From: Sphingomonadales bacterium
GTDB taxonomy: Bacteria; Pseudomonadota; Alphaproteobacteria; Sphingomonadales; Sphingomonadaceae
Assembly (NCBI GenBank): GCA_027489295.1
Contig: JAIYAA010000006.1
Location: 1 to 17,601 of the forward strand
Direction: 5' to 3'
Length of the DNA stretch: 17,601 bases
The notes beneath the pieces are model-generated. The model did not search any database. It worked only from the letters and a program-made list of their open reading frames with translations, and had not been told where the DNA came from. The position numbers and the translations under genes are program-made. Positions within the stretch are counted from its first letter, which is position 1; every line of letters begins with the position of its first letter. Of the stretch, positions 14,341 through 17,601 are shown in pieces.

Positions 14341-15248
14341 GTGGCAGGCAGCGCCACAGAGAATCCCTCTTGGGTGGCGACCTGCACCAGCGGCGACCGC
14401 GCGGTCCAGGCGCGGATATAGGCGCCCAGCTTGCCATAGCGGTTGTCGAACACACGGTGGGGGATGCCGAGCAGGGTCGCGAGGATATGGCCATGCAGGC
14501 GATCGGTCGCGATGCTGGTCCCGCGCGACAGCAGCCGGAGACCCCGCGCGACACGGGCGCGGGCCTGGGCCTCACGCGCCGCGATGCTCGTCCCCGTCGG
14601 CAGATCCGCATCCTCCTCCAGCCAATCGACGATCGTTGCGCCGGCAAGCGATGGTGCGAATGCCGCGCGGCGCTCGATATCGGTGCGCATCAGCGCCAGG
14701 ATCGGCGTGTCGGCCTCGCCACGTTGCTGTGGACCCAGGGCAAAGGCGGAGTCCGGCATCAGGTGGGTGCGGCAGTTGAAGTGGTCTGCGGCGATCGCGA
14801 GACTATCCAAATCGCGCACATGCAGGGTGAAATAGGGATGGCCGGCGACGATCGCCGCGAAGCGGGCGAGGCCGCGCTCGTCGGCGAAATGGATCGACTG
14901 CGGCAGCTGGACGACAGGCCGGTCGCGAACGGCGCGAAGCAGCGCCTCGCGGAACTGCTGGTGATGCGGCCAGAGGTCCCCGAGATTGCCGCCGCCGTGC
15001 AGGAACAGGGTCCCGTCCGGGCATGCCCGCAGGAATGCCGCCAACTCGAAGTCATGCCAGGTCGAGACATAGTCGGGCGGGCGGCCCGTGATGGCGCGCA
15101 GCATGCGGCACTCGCCGAGCCAGATCGCGCTATCCCCGACATTGGGGTGATCGGGGAAATCGACCAGGGCATAGGCGCTGCCCGGGCCGACATGCGCATG
15201 GTAGCGACGTTGGAGCAGCGCCTGCTGGGCAGCGACAACATCGGTCAT
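14337..15248 (-). CDS. Polysaccharide pyruvyl transferase family protein
   Basis: A 303-residue enzyme of the CsaB/ExoV/EpsI-type family, which places a pyruvate ketal from phosphoenolpyruvate on a sugar of an extracellular glycan. Family hallmarks are HPNVGDSAIWLGE (34-46), FLHGGGNLGDLWPHH (82-96) and the C-terminal TDRLHGHILATLLGIPHRVF then DNRYGKL (248-274). The ATG at 15248 overlaps the preceding stop (ATGA). The in-frame region upstream lies inside the neighbouring glycosyltransferase gene and is not part of this protein. There is no ribosome site, so translation probably depends on the upstream gene. Its presence implies an acidic, ketal-modified glycan. Some family members lack proven pyruvylation, so the exact modification is an inference. 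Confidence 0.9.
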   Translation of the reverse strand: MTDVVAAQQALLQRRYHAHVGPGSAYALVDFPDHPNVGDSAIWLGECRMLRAITGRPPDYVSTWHDFELAAFLRACPDGTLFLHGGGNLGDLWPHHQQFREALLRAVRDRPVVQLPQSIHFADERGLARFAAIVAGHPYFTLHVRDLDSLAIAADHFNCRTHLMPDSAFALGPQQRGEADTPILALMRTDIERRAAFAPSLAGATIVDWLEEDADLPTGTSIAAREAQARARVARGLRLLSRGTSIATDRLHGHILATLLGIPHRVFDNRYGKLGAYIRAWTARSPLVQVATQEGFSVALPAT

Positions 15249-16318
15249 GCGGCGTGCAGTGCTGCGCTGTCCTGTACCGCGGCATAGAGATCCTCGCAGC
15301 GGGCAAGCCATCGATCCTGCGTGAACAGGCGGAGGACGCGCGCGCGCGCTACGGTCCTCGGAATGGCGTATGCGGTATCGATGGCGAGCGCGAGCCCCTC
15401 GACATCGCCGCAGGGTGCGAATGCGCCCGCTTCGCCGACAACCTCACGTGCGGCGCCCATGTCGAATGCCGCCACTGGCAGCCCGCACGCCATCGCTTCC
15501 ACGGCGACAAGGCCGAACGGCTCGTCCCAGCATGGGGTGAAGACGAAGATCGAGGCGCGGCCGAGTTCGGCCGCCAGCGCGGCACCTTCGAGATGGCCGC
15601 CATACCGCACCCCCTCGCCCAGCAGCGGTACGACCTCCGCCGTCCAATATTCTGGATCCTCGATCGCCCCGAACAGGGTCAGCGGGATGCCTGCACGGAT
15701 CGCCGCCTGTGCCGCGAGGTGGGGGCCCTTGTTGGGGGTGATCCGCCCGCACCAGACCGCAGTGCCGTCGCCGCGCTCGGCGAAGGGCCACCGGGCAGGA
15801 TCGATGCCGTTGTGGAGCACCGAGGCTTCAGGCGGCGCGCCCTGCGGCCACCAGGCGGCCAGCTGCCGCGCAGAGGTGACGGTCAGGCGGTGCCGCGGGG
15901 CGGGGCTCGCCGCGACGAACCAGTGCAGCGCGTCATAGGGCGGCACGTGCAGCGAGGTGACGGTAGGCGTGACGGCGGTGCGACGCGCCTCCAGCGGGAA
16001 GCGGTTGAGGCTGTTGTTGTGCACCACATCGAATCCGCCGGCAGCGATGCGATCGCAGGCGTGGGCGTAGCCGGCATCGAGATGGGCGATCAGCGGGGCG
16101 GACCCGCGATGCTCGGCCCAGGGGAAGGTCCGCTCATAATGGTCGGCGAGCACCGGCTCGATCGTGAAACGCGGATCGCTGTCCCCCGATGCGAAGAGCA
16201 CGACCTCGTGGCCGCGGGCCTGGAGCCCGGCGGCAAGGTACCAGCAGTGCGATTCCATGCCGCCGGCAAAAGGCTCGGCGATGCGCTGGCGGACATGGGC
16301 GAGGATCGCAATCCTCAT
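15245..16318 (-). CDS. Glycosyltransferase family 4
   Basis: A 357-residue GT-B fold retaining transferase. The acceptor-side N-terminal domain begins MRIAILAHVRQRIAEPFAGG, then MESHCWYLAAGL, as in WcaI/RfaG-like enzymes that open with a glycine-rich loop. The donor domain contains VWCGRITPNKGPHLAA (188-203) and the E-x7-E nucleotide-sugar motif (Glu266 and Glu274 in DEPFGLVAVEAMACGLP). The ATG at 16318 overlaps the previous stop (ATGA), and the downstream gene overlaps in the same way. It adds one sugar in the assembly of the operon's glycan; which sugar cannot be told. Confidence 0.92.
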   Translation of the reverse strand: MRIAILAHVRQRIAEPFAGGMESHCWYLAAGLQARGHEVVLFASGDSDPRFTIEPVLADHYERTFPWAEHRGSAPLIAHLDAGYAHACDRIAAGGFDVVHNNSLNRFPLEARRTAVTPTVTSLHVPPYDALHWFVAASPAPRHRLTVTSARQLAAWWPQGAPPEASVLHNGIDPARWPFAERGDGTAVWCGRITPNKGPHLAAQAAIRAGIPLTLFGAIEDPEYWTAEVVPLLGEGVRYGGHLEGAALAAELGRASIFVFTPCWDEPFGLVAVEAMACGLPVAAFDMGAAREVVGEAGAFAPCGDVEGLALAIDTAYAIPRTVARARVLRLFTQDRWLARCEDLYAAVQDSAALHAA

Positions 16319-17241
16319 GCGGCGACGGCACCCGAAGGCTGCGCGGCGTTCGCCTCCAGATAGCGGATCACCTGGGCGGTGTTGGCATAGGGCTGGTGGC
16401 TCTGCTGCCCGGTGAGCGCCAGATCCGCCTCCCCCGGTCGACGGAGAATGCGGATCGGCCGGCCTGCGGTATCGTCGACCAGGCCCATCAGCCGGAAGGC
16501 ATGCAGCCAGTGCCCCATCGTCCGATACCCCCATTTGCGCTCGAACAGCTCGGCGTTGCGCACGACGCTGTCGATATGGTGCACCGGCGGCATGTGGTGC
16601 GGATGATATTGATGATAGGCGAGGCCTCCCTTGATCCACGCGATCGGGATGCCCGCCTGGTCCAGCGTCTTGCCGAAATCCGTGTCCTCACCGCCATAGC
16701 CGACATAGCGCTCGTCAAAGCCACCCGTCGCCAGGAAAGTCGCGCGACGCATGGCGAAGTTGAGCGACCAGAAGCACCGATAGTCGGCGCAGAGTTCCAG
16801 TCCCTGCGGCGGCGGCCCGCGGCGGTCCGAGTGGCGCTGGGCCACCGCTGCGAACCCTTCGTACGACCAGTCTCCGGCGGTAGCGCCGCCCGGCAGATAC
16901 ATGACCTCGCCCATCAGCAGCCCGTCAAATGCTGCGGCGAAGCGGGCATAGTCGGCAAGCAGATCGGGGGTGGGGATGCAATCGATGTCGAGGAATACCA
17001 GCGTCTCACCTTGTGCCGCCCGTGCGGCGGCGTTGCGGGCGGCGGCGAGCGGGAGCGCGTCGGCCGTGATGCGCATCTGGCGGATCGGGAAGGGTGCCTC
17101 GGGCAATTTGTACGGCTCGTCCTGCATGACCGCAACGATCAGCTCGACCGGCAGCAGGCTCTGGCGGGAAAGGCCGCGCACCACATTTGCGAGGTGTTCG
17201 GCACGGCCCTTGGCGAGGGTGACCACGGAAATCTGCGTCAT
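16315..17241 (-). CDS. Glycosyltransferase family 2, galactosyltransferase-like
   Basis: A 308-residue GT-A transferase. It begins MTQISVVTLAKGRAEHL and has ALPLAAARNAAARAA (62-76), the metal-binding DID (85-87, in LVFLDIDCIPTPD) and a C-terminal GGFDERYVGYGGEDTDFG (173-190). The GYGGEDxD element is that of the GT7 C-terminal (beta-galactosyltransferase-type) domain, so a galactose or similar donor is plausible. A histidine-rich stretch, YHQYHPHHMPPVHHID (209-224), follows and may add metal ligands. The ATG at 17241 overlaps the stop of the preceding gene (ATGA); GGAAA lies about ten bases upstream. It is second of the five genes of this operon visible here. Confidence 0.9.
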   Translation of the reverse strand: MTQISVVTLAKGRAEHLANVVRGLSRQSLLPVELIVAVMQDEPYKLPEAPFPIRQMRITADALPLAAARNAAARAAQGETLVFLDIDCIPTPDLLADYARFAAAFDGLLMGEVMYLPGGATAGDWSYEGFAAVAQRHSDRRGPPPQGLELCADYRCFWSLNFAMRRATFLATGGFDERYVGYGGEDTDFGKTLDQAGIPIAWIKGGLAYHQYHPHHMPPVHHIDSVVRNAELFERKWGYRTMGHWLHAFRLMGLVDDTAGRPIRILRRPGEADLALTGQQSHQPYANTAQVIRYLEANAAQPSGAVAA

Positions 17242-17601
17242 AGCGTTGGGGTTTCCATGCTGGAGGCGGAAGGAGCGGTGGAGGCGGGCGTCCAGAGCCG
17301 GTCGACAAGGGCCTCCAGCCACAGGGCAGCCTTGTCGGCGGGCATGTCTTCGATCATCGCGCGCTGCCGGGCGGGGGCATGGTTTGCGCGCGCCTCGGTG
17401 ATCGCGCCGGTCCAGTCCTGCGCGGAGGACGGCAGGTGCGGGCGAATGGTCGCCACGCCGGCGGCGCCAAGCGCATCTGCCTTGCGGTGCTGCTCGTCGA
17501 AATAGCGCCATTCGGGCACCGCCAGCCACGGACGTGCCGCAGCGAGTATCTGCTGGCACGTCGTATTGCCGGTGGAGGCGATCACCAGATCCGCGGCAGC
17601 G
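17238..17601 (-). CDS. GT28/MurG-like glycosyltransferase, C-terminal part (5' end beyond window)
   Basis: Only the last 120 or so codons are in the window; the frame is open to the right edge. AAADLVIASTGNTTCQQILA followed by ARPWLAVPEWRYFDEQHRKADAL has the layout of the GT28 C-terminal domain (as in MurG and LPS N-acetylglucosaminyltransferase-like proteins): a strand ending in a small-residue loop, a helix, then a proline-containing donor-site loop with a conserved DEQ. It ends with SSMETPTL and overlaps the next gene by ATGA. The donor cannot be inferred from this fragment, and the upstream extent of the operon is unknown. Confidence 0.7.
   Translation of the reverse strand, partial: AAADLVIASTGNTTCQQILAAARPWLAVPEWRYFDEQHRKADALGAAGVATIRPHLPSSAQDWTGAITEARANHAPARQRAMIEDMPADKAALWLEALVDRLWTPASTAPSASSMETPTL

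Overview
This is a gene-dense, roughly two-thirds GC stretch of chromosome that reads like a sphingomonad-type alphaproteobacterium (Sphingomonas or a close relative). The assignment rests on overall protein character: an S9 peptidase, a PaoABC-like molybdo-flavoenzyme, a UvrB/UvrC-motif plus DUF3253 gene pair, an EpsC/CysE-type serine acetyltransferase, and an EcfG-type (alphaproteobacterial general stress sigma factor) promoter. It was not tested by any search. No rRNA, tRNA, CRISPR array or intact mobile element was seen.

Layout. 1-1947 (-) is the N-terminal 649 residues of an exported DPP IV-like S9 peptidase that runs off the left edge. Behind it, 1948-2363 is a gene-free stretch with a striking AT-only palindrome. 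2364-3212 holds two gene relics back to back: the DNA-binding end of an AraC-family regulator (-) and the C-terminal end of a GH92 alpha-mannosidase (+), both missing their N-terminal parts. 3260-3962 (+) is an overlapping pair, a small XRE regulator and a four-helix membrane protein. 4171-5163 (+) is serine O-acetyltransferase. 5313-9141 (+) is a three-gene operon for a molybdenum aldehyde oxidoreductase (2Fe-2S, FAD/4Fe-4S and Moco subunits). 9178-9752 (-) is a coupled pair of small genes (UvrB/UvrC motif, DUF3253), divergent from a small exported four-cysteine protein (9888-10151, +).

10141-11687 (-) is a type III polyketide synthase translationally coupled to an ICMT-like membrane methyltransferase. 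It is divergent from a DHA2-family MFS exporter (11804-13393, +). The shared intergenic region carries a consensus-quality EcfG-type promoter (GGAAC-N16-CGTT) pointing at the polyketide synthase. Together these look like a stress-induced module that makes a long-chain pyrone or resorcinol, O-methylates it and perhaps exports something; this is the most interesting part of the window.

13411-17601 (-) is the distal part of a glycan-assembly operon: a GT28/MurG-like transferase (partial), a galactosyltransferase-like GT2, a GT4, a polysaccharide pyruvyl transferase and a second GT2. Every gene junction is an ATGA overlap. The gene set suggests a pyruvylated surface or exported glycan, but the acceptor, polymerase and exporter lie outside the window.
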